This document shows, piece after piece, positions 50,834 to 58,416 of a stretch of DNA of 64,000 bases. The first letter of the stretch is position 1. The number at the start of each line of letters is the position of its first letter. The stretch is taken from the NCBI RefSeq assembly GCF_030758955.1, contig NZ_CP132360.1, forward strand, positions 1,954,692 through 2,018,691, read 5' to 3'. Under the pieces are notes generated by a model. That model was not told the origin of the DNA. It did no database searches and was given only the letters and a program-made list of their open reading frames with translations. This DNA comes from Agrococcus beijingensis. GTDB lineage: Bacteria > Actinomycetota > Actinomycetes > Actinomycetales > Microbacteriaceae. The position numbers and the translations under genes are program-made.

Positions 50834-51249
50834 GGCTCTGGTCGCTGCATCCTGGCCTGCTCGACCGGCAGGGCTTGACGGCGTGCTGGCGCGAGGCGCT
50901 GCTGGCGCAGGCGGTGATCGCCGGTCGCACGCGCGGCTACACGCGCCACCCGCAGCTCGAGCGCTTCCTCGCGCAGCCCGACCCGCTCGCGAGCGTCGGC
51001 GCCTACCTGTCGGCGGTCGCCGATGCGGCCGAGGCGCGCGGCTACAGGTTCGACCGGTCCCGCATCGATCGGCCGGGCCCGGCGCCGGTCATCATCGTCT
51101 CCGACGGGCAGCTGCAGCACGAGTGGCGGCATCTGCGCGCGAAGCTGGCGCAGCGCAGCCCCGAGCGGCTCGGCCTGGCGCGCCGGCCCGTGCCGCACCC
51201 GCTGTTCTTGGTCGAACCGGGGCCGGTCGCGCCGTGGGAGCGCCCCTAG
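50830..51249 (+). CDS. pyrimidine-dimer DNA glycosylase-like protein
   Basis: 139 residues beginning with GTG that overlaps the previous stop. VRLWSLHPGLLDRQGLTACWREALLAQAVIAGRTRGYTRHPQLERF is the conserved N-terminal block of the pyrimidine-dimer DNA glycosylase/endonuclease-V-like family (T4 DenV fold group), and LQHEWRHLRAKLAQR the later one. Expected role: incision at UV photoproducts; activity of the family's bacterial members is little studied. Last gene of the carotenoid operon, linking pigment and UV-damage repair in one transcript. Confidence 0.82.
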   Translation: MRLWSLHPGLLDRQGLTACWREALLAQAVIAGRTRGYTRHPQLERFLAQPDPLASVGAYLSAVADAAEARGYRFDRSRIDRPGPAPVIIVSDGQLQHEWRHLRAKLAQRSPERLGLARRPVPHPLFLVEPGPVAPWERP

Positions 51250-51290
51250 CTGCACCCGGTCATGACCTTGGTGGCAGCCGAGTGGTGCCG

Positions 51291-51933
51291 TCAGCAGCCG
51301 ACGGTGAGGTGGCGATCTGACGAACGCAGCTCGAGCTCGTCGATGACGGCGACCGCGAGATCCTCGGTGGTGATCCGCGATCGGCCGTCCGCGCCGATCA
51401 GCGCCGTGTCCGTGCCCCGGCGGTAGCTGCCCGTGCGAGCGCCGGGCTCGAGGATCGCCGACGGGCTGAGGTAGACCCAGTCAGCCGAGCCGTGCTGCCG
51501 GCATACGCGCAGCTGCTCGCTGCTGGCGAGCGCGAGGGCTCGCCAGGCCACGGGCACCCACGGGCACGAAGTCGGGGTTGTCGACCAGCCGCACGTGCGG
51601 CGCGCCGGGGGTGCGCAACGGGCCGGCGCCGCCCACGATGAGCAGGCGTGTGCCGGTGGCCGCTGCTGCGTCGAGGAGGGTCGCGGTCGCCTCGGCCACC
51701 GAGGAGTCCTCGCCCGGTCTGGCGCGGATCGCGACGACGGCCGCATCCGCGTCCGCCAGCAGCGGGCGCATCGCGGCGTCGTCGGCGGCGACCGAGTGCG
51801 CCGTTACGCCCGGCCGCGCGGGGTGCGCCGGCGGCTGCCGCGCGACGGCGGTCACGCTGTGGCCGCGCCGCAGCGCCTCGTCGGGAGCGGCTGAGCCGAC
51901 CATGCCGCTCGCGCCGATGACGGTGATCCTCAC
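51291..51933 (-). pseudogene. NAD(P)H-binding SDR gene frameshifted by a 10-bp tandem duplication
   Basis: N-terminal part from the GTG at 51933: VRITVIGASGMVGSAAPDEALRRGHSVTAVAR (GxxGxxG) through TRLLIVGGAGPLRTPGAPHVRLVDNPDFVPV. The frame then shifts, and homology-like sequence continues in another frame: VAWRALALASSEQLRVCRQHGSADWVYLSPSAILEPGARTGSY to ITTEDLAVAVIDELE. The break falls on two exact copies of CCACGGGCAC (51548-51567). Removing one copy restores a single 210-codon frame reading DNPDFVPVAWRALALA. Overlaps the EamA stop by 4 bp. As written it is a broken gene; a recent mutation, a reversible switch or a sequencing error are all possible. Confidence 0.88.
51548..51567. repeat. exact 10-bp tandem duplication
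   Basis: CCACGGGCAC occurs twice back to back, inside the SDR gene and exactly at its frameshift. One copy gives an intact reading frame, two give a break. Confidence 0.95.
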
Positions 51934-52829
51934 GTGGTCTCCTTGCGTGGTGGGCTGAGCTGCCCGGCGAGCAGCGCGGTGAGCGCCAGCCCGAATCCGG
52001 TGAGCTGCAGCGCGTTCAGGTTCTCGCCCAGCACGACCGCGCCGAGCGCCGCCGCGACGAGCGGCGACAGCAGTCCGAGCAGAGCGGTCGCGGTCACGGG
52101 CAGACGGCCGATGCCGCGGAACCACAGCGTGTAGCCGAGCAGGCCACCGACGAGCCCGAGCCAGCCGTAGCCGAGAGCAGCCGCCGGGTTGACGCTCGGC
52201 ATGTCCTCGAGCAGCACGGTCAGTGGCAGCAGGAAGAGGCCGCCGGCGGTGAGCTGCCAGCCGGCGAAGGCGAGCGGCCCGGTGCCGGCCGGTCGCCCCC
52301 AGCGCTTCGTCAGGGTGACGCCGAGGGCCATCGCCGTAGCACCCGCCAGGCCGGCGACGATGCCGAGCGGGTCGAGCACGGCTCCCGGGCCGAGCACGAC
52401 CAGCCCGACGCCGACCAGGCCGACGATGCCCCAGCCCAGGCGCCACGTCGACAGCGACTCGCCCAGCACCACGACGGCGAGCAGGGCGACGATCAGCGGC
52501 TGCCCGGCCCCGAGCGTCGCGGCGACGCCACCCGGCAGTCGCTCTGCAGCGACGAACAGCAGCGGGAAGAAGACGCCGATGTTCAGGATGCCCAGCACTG
52601 CCGACTTCCACCACCAGCTGCCGCTCGGCATGGTCCGACTGATCGCGAGAGCGAGCAGACCGGCCGGGAGCGCCCTGACGAGCGCGGCGAAGAGCGGATG
52701 CCCCGCGGGCAGCAGCTCGGTCGTCACGAGGTAGGTGGTGCCCCAGACCGCGGGCGCCAAGGCCGTCGCCGCGATCAGGCCGGCTCTGTTGGTCGTCGGC
52801 GCGCTCAGCGGGGCCACGGTGGTGCTCAT
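51930..52829 (-). CDS. EamA/DMT-family transporter
   Basis: 299 residues, ten spans in two EamA repeats: LIAATALAPAVWGTTYLVTTELLPAGHPLFAALVRALPAGLLAL opens the first, and LGYGWLGLVGGLLGYTLWFRGIGRLPVTATALLGLLSPLVAAALGAVVLGE is the conserved end of the second. Exports amino acids or metabolites; cargo unknown. Upstream of and coupled to the broken SDR gene, and divergent from a LysR regulator that is its likely controller. Confidence 0.92.
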   Translation of the reverse strand: MSTTVAPLSAPTTNRAGLIAATALAPAVWGTTYLVTTELLPAGHPLFAALVRALPAGLLALAISRTMPSGSWWWKSAVLGILNIGVFFPLLFVAAERLPGGVAATLGAGQPLIVALLAVVVLGESLSTWRLGWGIVGLVGVGLVVLGPGAVLDPLGIVAGLAGATAMALGVTLTKRWGRPAGTGPLAFAGWQLTAGGLFLLPLTVLLEDMPSVNPAAALGYGWLGLVGGLLGYTLWFRGIGRLPVTATALLGLLSPLVAAALGAVVLGENLNALQLTGFGLALTALLAGQLSPPRKETT

Positions 52830-52918
52830 CGCCGCCGCCGGGGGTGCGCTTGCGCTGATGTCGTCATGGCTTCAGTGTCGGCCCCCGCCAGCGATGAGTC
52901 CAACACATGGTTGTCATC

Positions 52919-52948
52919 CCATCAATCGTGATGGATCATGAATTCATG
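52919..52948. promoter_or_regulatory. dyads in the eamA/lysR divergent region
   Basis: CCATCA-atcg-TGATGG (52919-52934) is followed by the perfect palindrome CATGAATTCATG (52937-52948), whose last ATG is the proposed lysR start. The AT-rich dyads are good LysR binding-site candidates for autoregulation and control of the divergent exporter. Confidence 0.55.
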
Positions 52949-53812
52949 GAGCTCCAGCAGATGCGCTACGTCGTCGCCGTGGCCGAGACGCGCAGCTTCA
53001 CGCGCGCGGCAGAGCGATGCCTCGTCGTCCAGTCAGCGCTCAGCCATCAGATCGCCAAGCTCGAGCGCGAGCTCGGCGTGCAGCTCTTCGCGCGATCCAG
53101 CCGCCGTGTCGAGGTCACGCAGGCGGGCGAGGCGTTTGTGGCGGCCGCCAGGCAGAGCCTCGATGCGGCGGAGCGCGCCGTCGCGGGTGCGGCAGCCGCG
53201 ATGGGCGAAGTGCGGGGCCGGCTGGCCGTCGGGGTGATCCCGACCGTCGCGGCGGTCGACGTGCCGGAGCTCCTGCAGCGATTCCGCGCTCGGCACCCGA
53301 AGGTGCGCATCTCGCTCGAGGTGGCAGCGAGCGACGAGCTGGCTGCGCGGGTCATGCGCGGTGCACTGGATGCCGCCTTCGTGGGGCTCGAGCAATCGGT
53401 GCCGCCACCGGCCCGCGTGGCGGCGCGGGAGCTGGCCCGTGACCGGCTGCGCGCGGTGCTGCCGGTCGAGCACCCGCTCGCAAGCCGCAAGCGGGTGCGG
53501 CTCGCCGATCTCGCGGACGAGACCTTCGTCGACTTCGCGGCCGGCACACCGGGTCGTGCGCAGTCCGATCGCGCGTTCGCAGCAGCCGGTGTGGTGCGCT
53601 CGGTCGACTTCGAGGTCTCCGCTGCCGATCTGATGGAGCAGATGGTCCGACGCGGGCTGGGCATCGCGCTGTTGCCGTCGACCTACGAGCTGCGCCTGCC
53701 GGAACTGGTGTCCGTCGCGGTGACCGACGGGCCGCACCGGGTGGAGCACCTGCTCTGGAGTGGCTTCCACCCGTCGCCCGCAGCACAGGCGTTCATCGAC
53801 CTGGTGGGCTGA
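52946..53812 (+). CDS. LysR-family transcriptional regulator
   Basis: 288 residues. Helix-turn-helix at the start: MELQQMRYVVAVAETRSFTRAAERCLVVQSALSHQIAKLERELGVQLFARSSRRVEVTQAGE, the standard LysR N-terminus. The C-terminal type-2 periplasmic-binding-like effector domain begins GRLAVGVIPTVAAVDVPELLQRF. The ATG at 52946 matches the family start. It diverges from the EamA/SDR pair. The effector is unknown. Confidence 0.93.
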   Translation: MELQQMRYVVAVAETRSFTRAAERCLVVQSALSHQIAKLERELGVQLFARSSRRVEVTQAGEAFVAAARQSLDAAERAVAGAAAAMGEVRGRLAVGVIPTVAAVDVPELLQRFRARHPKVRISLEVAASDELAARVMRGALDAAFVGLEQSVPPPARVAARELARDRLRAVLPVEHPLASRKRVRLADLADETFVDFAAGTPGRAQSDRAFAAAGVVRSVDFEVSAADLMEQMVRRGLGIALLPSTYELRLPELVSVAVTDGPHRVEHLLWSGFHPSPAAQAFIDLVG

Positions 53813-53814
53813 AC

Positions 53815-53842
53815 GCACCGGCCGACGCATCGCCGCCGGTGC
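53815..53842. terminator. hairpin between convergent lysR and Nudix genes
   Basis: GCACCGGC and GCCGGTGC form an 8-bp stem with a 12-nt loop, 3 bp after the lysR stop and 44 bp from the end of the opposite Nudix gene. A likely bidirectional terminator without T-run. Confidence 0.6.
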
Positions 53843-53885
53843 TGGTCGCGATCATGCCGGCCGAGCGAGACCGGCGGGACTGGCC

Positions 53886-54530
53886 TCAGCGGTGCTCGAA
53901 CCGCCAGGGCAGCGAGCCGACGTGCAGGCGGTGCCGCGGCCCCTCGTCGGTGTCGGCGGCGCCGTCGTAGGCCTCGTCGCCCGCCCACAGCGCCAGGCCG
54001 CGCTCAGGGTCCTGCTTCGTCGCGTAGTCGGCGGGCCCGCGTGCGGCGATCGCTCGCCGCGCCGCCTCGACGGTCGGGAAAGCGAGCAGCGTGTCGAGGG
54101 TCACCCACGTGGGCGGGAACAGCCGCAGCCTGCCTGCCCCATGCCGCTTCAGCGCATCCGCCGGTCGGATCCACTCGTGCGCGATCGCCTCGGCCGCCTG
54201 CAGCACGATCTCGCCCTCGGGTGCCTCGGCGAGGAAGAACCAGGTGTTGAAGCGCGCGGCGAGGTTGGCGGGCGGCGACCAGTGCGACAGCGGCAGCAGG
54301 TCGTCGGGGGCGACGATCAGCCCGCATTCCTCGGCCGTCTCGCGCACGCCGGCGTTGCGCGCGGTGGCGAGCTCGTCGTGCGCCTCGTCGAGCGGCTCGA
54401 CCTTGCCGCCCGGGAAGACCCAGCCGCCGGCGAACGTGCCGCGGTCGGGGCGCTGCAGCAGCAGCACCTCGATGGCGCCCTTGCCGTCGCGCACCAGCAC
54501 GACCGTCGCTGCGGTGGGGGTGTCGCTCAC
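53886..54530 (-). CDS. Nudix hydrolase (NUDT19-like)
   Basis: 214 residues. The Nudix box is GGKVEPLDEAH...ARNAGVRETAEECGL; it keeps the REtxEExGL metal helix but has extra residues between the two halves, as in the NUDT7/19 CoA-diphosphatase-like group. The domain opens ATVVLVRDGKGAIEVLLLQRPDRGTFAGGWVFPGG. A CoA or acyl-CoA substrate is only suggested by family. Separated by 4 bp from rmuC upstream on the same strand. Confidence 0.87.
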   Translation of the reverse strand: MSDTPTAATVVLVRDGKGAIEVLLLQRPDRGTFAGGWVFPGGKVEPLDEAHDELATARNAGVRETAEECGLIVAPDDLLPLSHWSPPANLAARFNTWFFLAEAPEGEIVLQAAEAIAHEWIRPADALKRHGAGRLRLFPPTWVTLDTLLAFPTVEAARRAIAARGPADYATKQDPERGLALWAGDEAYDGAADTDEGPRHRLHVGSLPWRFEHR

Positions 54531-54534
54531 GCCT

Positions 54535-56013
54535 TCACGCTACCGCTGAGGTGGCCTCATCTGCCGCTGATCCGCGCGCCAGGCTGGCGATCTCATGGTC
54601 GGCGTCGGACGGCTGGGGATCGGCCGCGTGGATGTCGGCCTTCTGCGCCGGCACGGCGAGCACCTCAAGCGGCGGCGTGCGCTCGAGCGCCGGCTCGAGC
54701 CCCTGCAGGCTCGAGAAGCGGCGGGCCTGCGTGACGACGTTGCGGTCGAGCGATGCGTTGAACTGGTTGTAGGCCTCGACCGTCTTGTTGAGACGGCTGC
54801 CGAGGGTCGTCAGGTGCCCGCCCATGGTGCCGAGCCGCTTGTGCAGCTCGCGGCCCACCTCGAGCACCTGCTGCGCCTCGCCGGCGAGCTGCTCCTGCCG
54901 CCAGGTGTAGCCCACCGTGCGCAGCAGCGCGACGAGCGTGGCGGGGGTCGCCAGCACGACGTTCTTGGCGAACGCGCGCTCGAACAGCGTCGGGTCGCGC
55001 TCGAGCGCGGCGTTCAGGAAGGGCTCGGCGGGGATGAACATGACGACGAACTCGGGGGAGCCGGGCACGGCCTCCCAGTAGGCCTTCGAGCTGAGCTGGT
55101 CGATGTGGTCGCGCAGGTGTCGCGCGTGGGCGTCGAGCCGCTTGTCGCGGGTCGCGTCGTCGCGGGCCTCCATGGCCTCGAGGTAGCCGTTGAAGGCGAC
55201 CTTCGAGTCGACGATGACCTGCTTGTCGCCGGGCAGGTGCACGAGCATGTCGGGTCGCAGGGCGCCGTCGTCGGTGACGTGGTGCGCCTGCTCGGTGAAG
55301 TCGACGTGCTCGAGCATGCCGGCCGACTCGACCACCCGGCGCAGCTGCAGCTCGCCCCAGCGCCCGCGCACCTGCGGGGCGCGCAGGGCGGTGACGAGCT
55401 GCCGGGTCTCGACGGTGAGCTGCTCGGAGCTCGAGCGCATCGCCTGCAGCTGCTCGGCGAGCGCGGCGTTGGCCTCGGCGCGAGCCTTCTCTGCCGCGGT
55501 CACCTCCGTGCGCACCGAGTCGAGCGACTTCGCGAGCGGGTCCACGAGCTGCTGCACCGCTGCCTCGCGCTTGGCGAGCTCGGCGGCGCCCTCGGTCTGC
55601 GAGCGGCGCAGCCGCTCCTCGGCCTGCGCGAGGAAGAGCGCGGAGTTGCGCTCGAGCGCGGCGCTGGAGAGCTTGGCGAACTCGTCGGCGCGCCGCTCGG
55701 TGTCGGCCTGCAGCTCGGTGAGGGCGTCGCGCCCGCGCTGGCGCTCCTCGGCGACCCGGCGCTCGGCCTCCGCCCGCACCTCCTCGAGCTGCGCGGCGTG
55801 GCGGCGATCGGCGATGTCGCGCTCGCGCTCGCGCTCGGCCTCGAGCACCTCGAGCCGGCCGCGCGAGCTCTGCAGCTCGCCGGCGGCCGTCGCGCGCCCC
55901 GCCGCCTCGCGCGCACGCCCGACGCGCACCCCGAGCAGGGCGCCCAGGGCGCCGGCGAGCAGCGCGGCGACCACGGCGGTGACCAGTGCGGCGATGAGCA
56001 TGAGCGGATCCAT
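54535..56013 (-). CDS. rmuC: DNA recombination protein RmuC
   Basis: 492 residues: one N-terminal membrane span (PLMLIAALVTAVVAALLAGALGALLGVRVG), a long coiled coil (about 40-190, Glu/Arg/Ala-rich) and the RmuC nuclease-like domain (PQVRGRWGELQLRRVVESAGMLEHVDF, VHLPGDKQVIVDSKVAFNGYLEAMEA, VVLATPATLVALLRTVGYTWRQEQ). Limits inversions at short inverted repeats in E. coli. The ATG at 56013 was chosen because the span starts right after it; longer readings are noise. Confidence 0.93.
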   Translation of the reverse strand: MDPLMLIAALVTAVVAALLAGALGALLGVRVGRAREAAGRATAAGELQSSRGRLEVLEAERERERDIADRRHAAQLEEVRAEAERRVAEERQRGRDALTELQADTERRADEFAKLSSAALERNSALFLAQAEERLRRSQTEGAAELAKREAAVQQLVDPLAKSLDSVRTEVTAAEKARAEANAALAEQLQAMRSSSEQLTVETRQLVTALRAPQVRGRWGELQLRRVVESAGMLEHVDFTEQAHHVTDDGALRPDMLVHLPGDKQVIVDSKVAFNGYLEAMEARDDATRDKRLDAHARHLRDHIDQLSSKAYWEAVPGSPEFVVMFIPAEPFLNAALERDPTLFERAFAKNVVLATPATLVALLRTVGYTWRQEQLAGEAQQVLEVGRELHKRLGTMGGHLTTLGSRLNKTVEAYNQFNASLDRNVVTQARRFSSLQGLEPALERTPPLEVLAVPAQKADIHAADPQPSDADHEIASLARGSAADEATSAVA

Positions 56014-56113
56014 GCCTCCATGGGAGCAGAGGCCGCTGACATCGCGGCGGCGGCGCGCTGGCCGCACCGGTCGTGAGCACCGCGCCCCCAGCCCGGCGGC
56101 GTACGGTGTGGGC

Positions 56114-56860
56114 ATGGTGGAGATCGAGCGCATCCTCGCGCCCAACCCCGGACCCATGACCCTCGACGGCACGAACACGTACGTCATCGGCGGCGAGATC
56201 GTGGTCGACCCGGGGCCGGCCGATGTCGAGCACGTCGAGCGGCTGGTGGCGCTGCAGCCGCGGCTGATCCTGGTCACGCACAAGCACACCGACCACACCG
56301 AGTCGGCGCGCGAGCTGGCCCGCTCGACCGGGGCGGTGCTGCGCGGGCTCGATCCCGACGAGTGCCACGGCGGCGAGCCCCTCGTCGACGGCGAGTGGAT
56401 CCCGGTCGGCGACGTCGAGCTGCAGATCCTGGCGACGCCGGGCCACACGCACGACTCGATCTCGATCGTCGTGCCGGGCCGGGCGGTGCTCACCGGCGAC
56501 ACGATCCTCGGCCGCGGCACGACGGTGATCATGCACCCCGACGGCGCCATCGCCCCCTACCTCGCCAGCCTGGACCGGCTCGAGGCGCTCGGCGACCTCG
56601 AGGTGCTGCCCGGCCACGGCGACCCGCTGCCGTCGGTGGCCGAGGCCGCGCGCAGCTACCGCGCGCACCGCCTCGACCGGCTCGAGCAGGTGCGGGCGGC
56701 GCTGACGCAGTTGGGCGTGAGCGCCGCAGACGCCGAGGTCGCCGACGTCGCCGACATCGTCTACGTCGACCTCGACGACCGCGTGCGCACGGCCGCCGAG
56801 GCGTCGACGTCGGCGCAGCTCAGCTACCTGGCCACGGCCGACCGCGACGCTCCGGCCTGA
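56114..56860 (+). CDS. metallo-beta-lactamase-fold hydrolase (LACTB2-like)
   Basis: 248 residues. Metal-binding motif HxHxDH in LILVTHKHTDHTESARELA, a second His in ILATPGHTHDSISIVV, Asp in VLTGDTILGRGTTVI and a final His in VLPGHGDPL. The opening LAPNPGPMTLDGTNTYVIGGEIVVDPGP is typical of the LACTB2 endoribonuclease-like/hydroxyacylglutathione hydrolase group. RNA or thioester substrates are both known in the family, so the choice is open. Diverges from rmuC. Confidence 0.9.
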   Translation: MVEIERILAPNPGPMTLDGTNTYVIGGEIVVDPGPADVEHVERLVALQPRLILVTHKHTDHTESARELARSTGAVLRGLDPDECHGGEPLVDGEWIPVGDVELQILATPGHTHDSISIVVPGRAVLTGDTILGRGTTVIMHPDGAIAPYLASLDRLEALGDLEVLPGHGDPLPSVAEAARSYRAHRLDRLEQVRAALTQLGVSAADAEVADVADIVYVDLDDRVRTAAEASTSAQLSYLATADRDAPA

Positions 56861-56985
56861 CCGGCTCGGGTGACCTGACCTGCTCGCGCGGCCTGACCGG
56901 CTCGCGGGGCCCGGCCACGCGCCTGCGGGCCGTGCCCGCCCGCGCGGGCCAGTGCATCCGCCCGCCGTGCGCAGCCGCAATGGCA

Positions 56986-57049
56986 AGAGGTACGCCCCCG
57001 CCCGACAGGCGGCGGCGTGCGCGTGCCTGTCGGCCGGAGGCGTACCTCT
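56986..57049. repeat. 64-bp nested inverted repeat
   Basis: Outer arms AGAGGTACGCC (56986-56996) and GGCGTACCTCT (57039-57049) are exact complements. Inner arms CCGACAGGC (57002-57010) and GCCTGTCGG (57024-57032) are too. It occupies the 216-bp gap between the metallo-hydrolase and the convergent DUF5302 gene, where it could terminate both; the two-stem design resembles dispersed REP-type elements. Nothing else is seen in the gap. Confidence 0.8.
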
Positions 57050-57076
57050 CGACGGGCTGGGTGGGTGCGGTGCGGC

Positions 57077-57292
57077 TCAGCCGCTCTTGCGGCGGTGCAC
57101 GCGCTTCTGCACGGCGGGGCCCGAGTGGGCGCCCTGCACGCCGCTGCTGGCGTTCATGCCCTGGCCGTGGTGGCCGAGCTTCTTCTTGTCGAGCGCCTCG
57201 CGGAACTTGCGCCGCTGCGCCTCCTCAGCCGTCTCGGTGCCCTCGGGGGTGTCCTGCGGCGTCTCCGCCTCGGCGGGATCGTGTTCACTCAT
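57077..57292 (-). CDS. DUF5302 protein
   Basis: 71 residues, very hydrophilic: acidic N-terminus (SEHDPAEAETPQDTPEGTET), then AEEAQRRKFREALDKKKLGHHGQGMNASSG and a basic end RVHRRKSG. Matches the small actinobacterial DUF5302 family by its FREALDKKK...H stretch. Function unknown. Its ATG overlaps the end of the upstream DUF998 gene. Confidence 0.85.
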   Translation of the reverse strand: MSEHDPAEAETPQDTPEGTETAEEAQRRKFREALDKKKLGHHGQGMNASSGVQGAHSGPAVQKRVHRRKSG

Positions 57293-58416
57293 GTGCCAAC
57301 CTTGCCGCCTGCGGCCACCGATGTCGAGTCGGCGAGCGGCAGCGGGTGCGCCGCGGCATCCTCGCGGTCTGCGGTGGCCGCGTCGATCGCCCTGATGAAC
57401 GCGCTCAGCCACACGAAGATCAGGCCGCAGGCGGCGAACTCGAAGCCGGTGAAGTTGTAGTAGCCGACCGGCACCCACAGCGCCAGGGCGGCGACGGTGC
57501 CGATGACCATCGCGATCGACACCACGTGGATGGCCTTCGGCAGCCGGGGCGCGAAGCGCGGCAGCCCGACGCACAGCACGCAGAAGAGCACCACCATGCT
57601 CGACGCGAAGCCGATGTGCAGCCACTCGGCGATGTCGACGCGCACGAGGCCCGTCAGCACCATGCAGAGCCCGATCGCGGCCAGCAGGCGGCCCACCCAG
57701 CGGGCGCTGCGCGCCGCCGAGCCGACGGTCGCGGCCTCGAGGTCGCCGCGCACGTAGGCGCCCATCGTCGACACGAGCAGGCCCGACAGCACCAGCGTGA
57801 TGTTGAACGCGAAGCCGGAGATGCCGCCGCCCGCGCCCAGCTGCGAGAAGTGCAGCTGCCACCACTGCTCGTCGGAGGCCGTGAGCATCGAGAACACCAC
57901 CCCGACCACCAGGAACGCGGGCACCAGCGTGCCGAGGGTGCGGGTGCTGATGTCGTGCCCGAGCGGATGCGCGACGTAGGCCGCCGTCGCTCCTGCGAGC
58001 GCGCAGGCGAGCGCGCCCGCGAAGGCATCGAGCTCGAGGCCGACGAAGCCGGCCTGCATGATCTCGCCCGCCGACAGCGCAGCCAGGTAGCCGAGGCCGA
58101 AGCAGACCAGCGCGATCGCGGCAGCGCCGACGATGCTCACCGTGCGCTCGAGGCGCTCGCCGAGCCTCGACAGCGGCAGGTCGCTGGTCAGGCGGGCGGC
58201 GACGAACGAGGCGGCTGCGGCAGCACCGGTCGTGAAGGCGGCGATGCGGGCGACCGAGCCGTCGCCGCCGATGGGGCGCAGGCCGTCGCCCATGAGCGCC
58301 AGCCCGAGCACGAAGGCGAGCACGCCGGCGATCGCGGCGGTGACGACCGCCTGCAGCTCCTGCCGCGCGCGGTCGCCCGGGCGGGCGCGGGCGTGCGCCG
58401 TCGGCTCGCTGCTCAC
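57289..58416 (-). CDS. DUF998-like membrane protein, copy 1
   Basis: 375 residues, about ten hydrophobic spans in two similar halves. Start at the GTG at 58416 (VSSEPTAHARARPGDRARQELQ), overlapping the end of the next DUF998 gene by 4 bp. Motifs LTASDEQWWQLHFSQLGAGGGISGFAFNITLVLSGLLVSTMGAYV and FTGFEFAACGLIFVWLSAFIRAI recur in copy 2. Function unknown; presumed lipid or polyprenol-associated membrane protein. Confidence 0.85.
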   Translation of the reverse strand: MSSEPTAHARARPGDRARQELQAVVTAAIAGVLAFVLGLALMGDGLRPIGGDGSVARIAAFTTGAAAAASFVAARLTSDLPLSRLGERLERTVSIVGAAAIALVCFGLGYLAALSAGEIMQAGFVGLELDAFAGALACALAGATAAYVAHPLGHDISTRTLGTLVPAFLVVGVVFSMLTASDEQWWQLHFSQLGAGGGISGFAFNITLVLSGLLVSTMGAYVRGDLEAATVGSAARSARWVGRLLAAIGLCMVLTGLVRVDIAEWLHIGFASSMVVLFCVLCVGLPRFAPRLPKAIHVVSIAMVIGTVAALALWVPVGYYNFTGFEFAACGLIFVWLSAFIRAIDAATADREDAAAHPLPLADSTSVAAGGKVGT

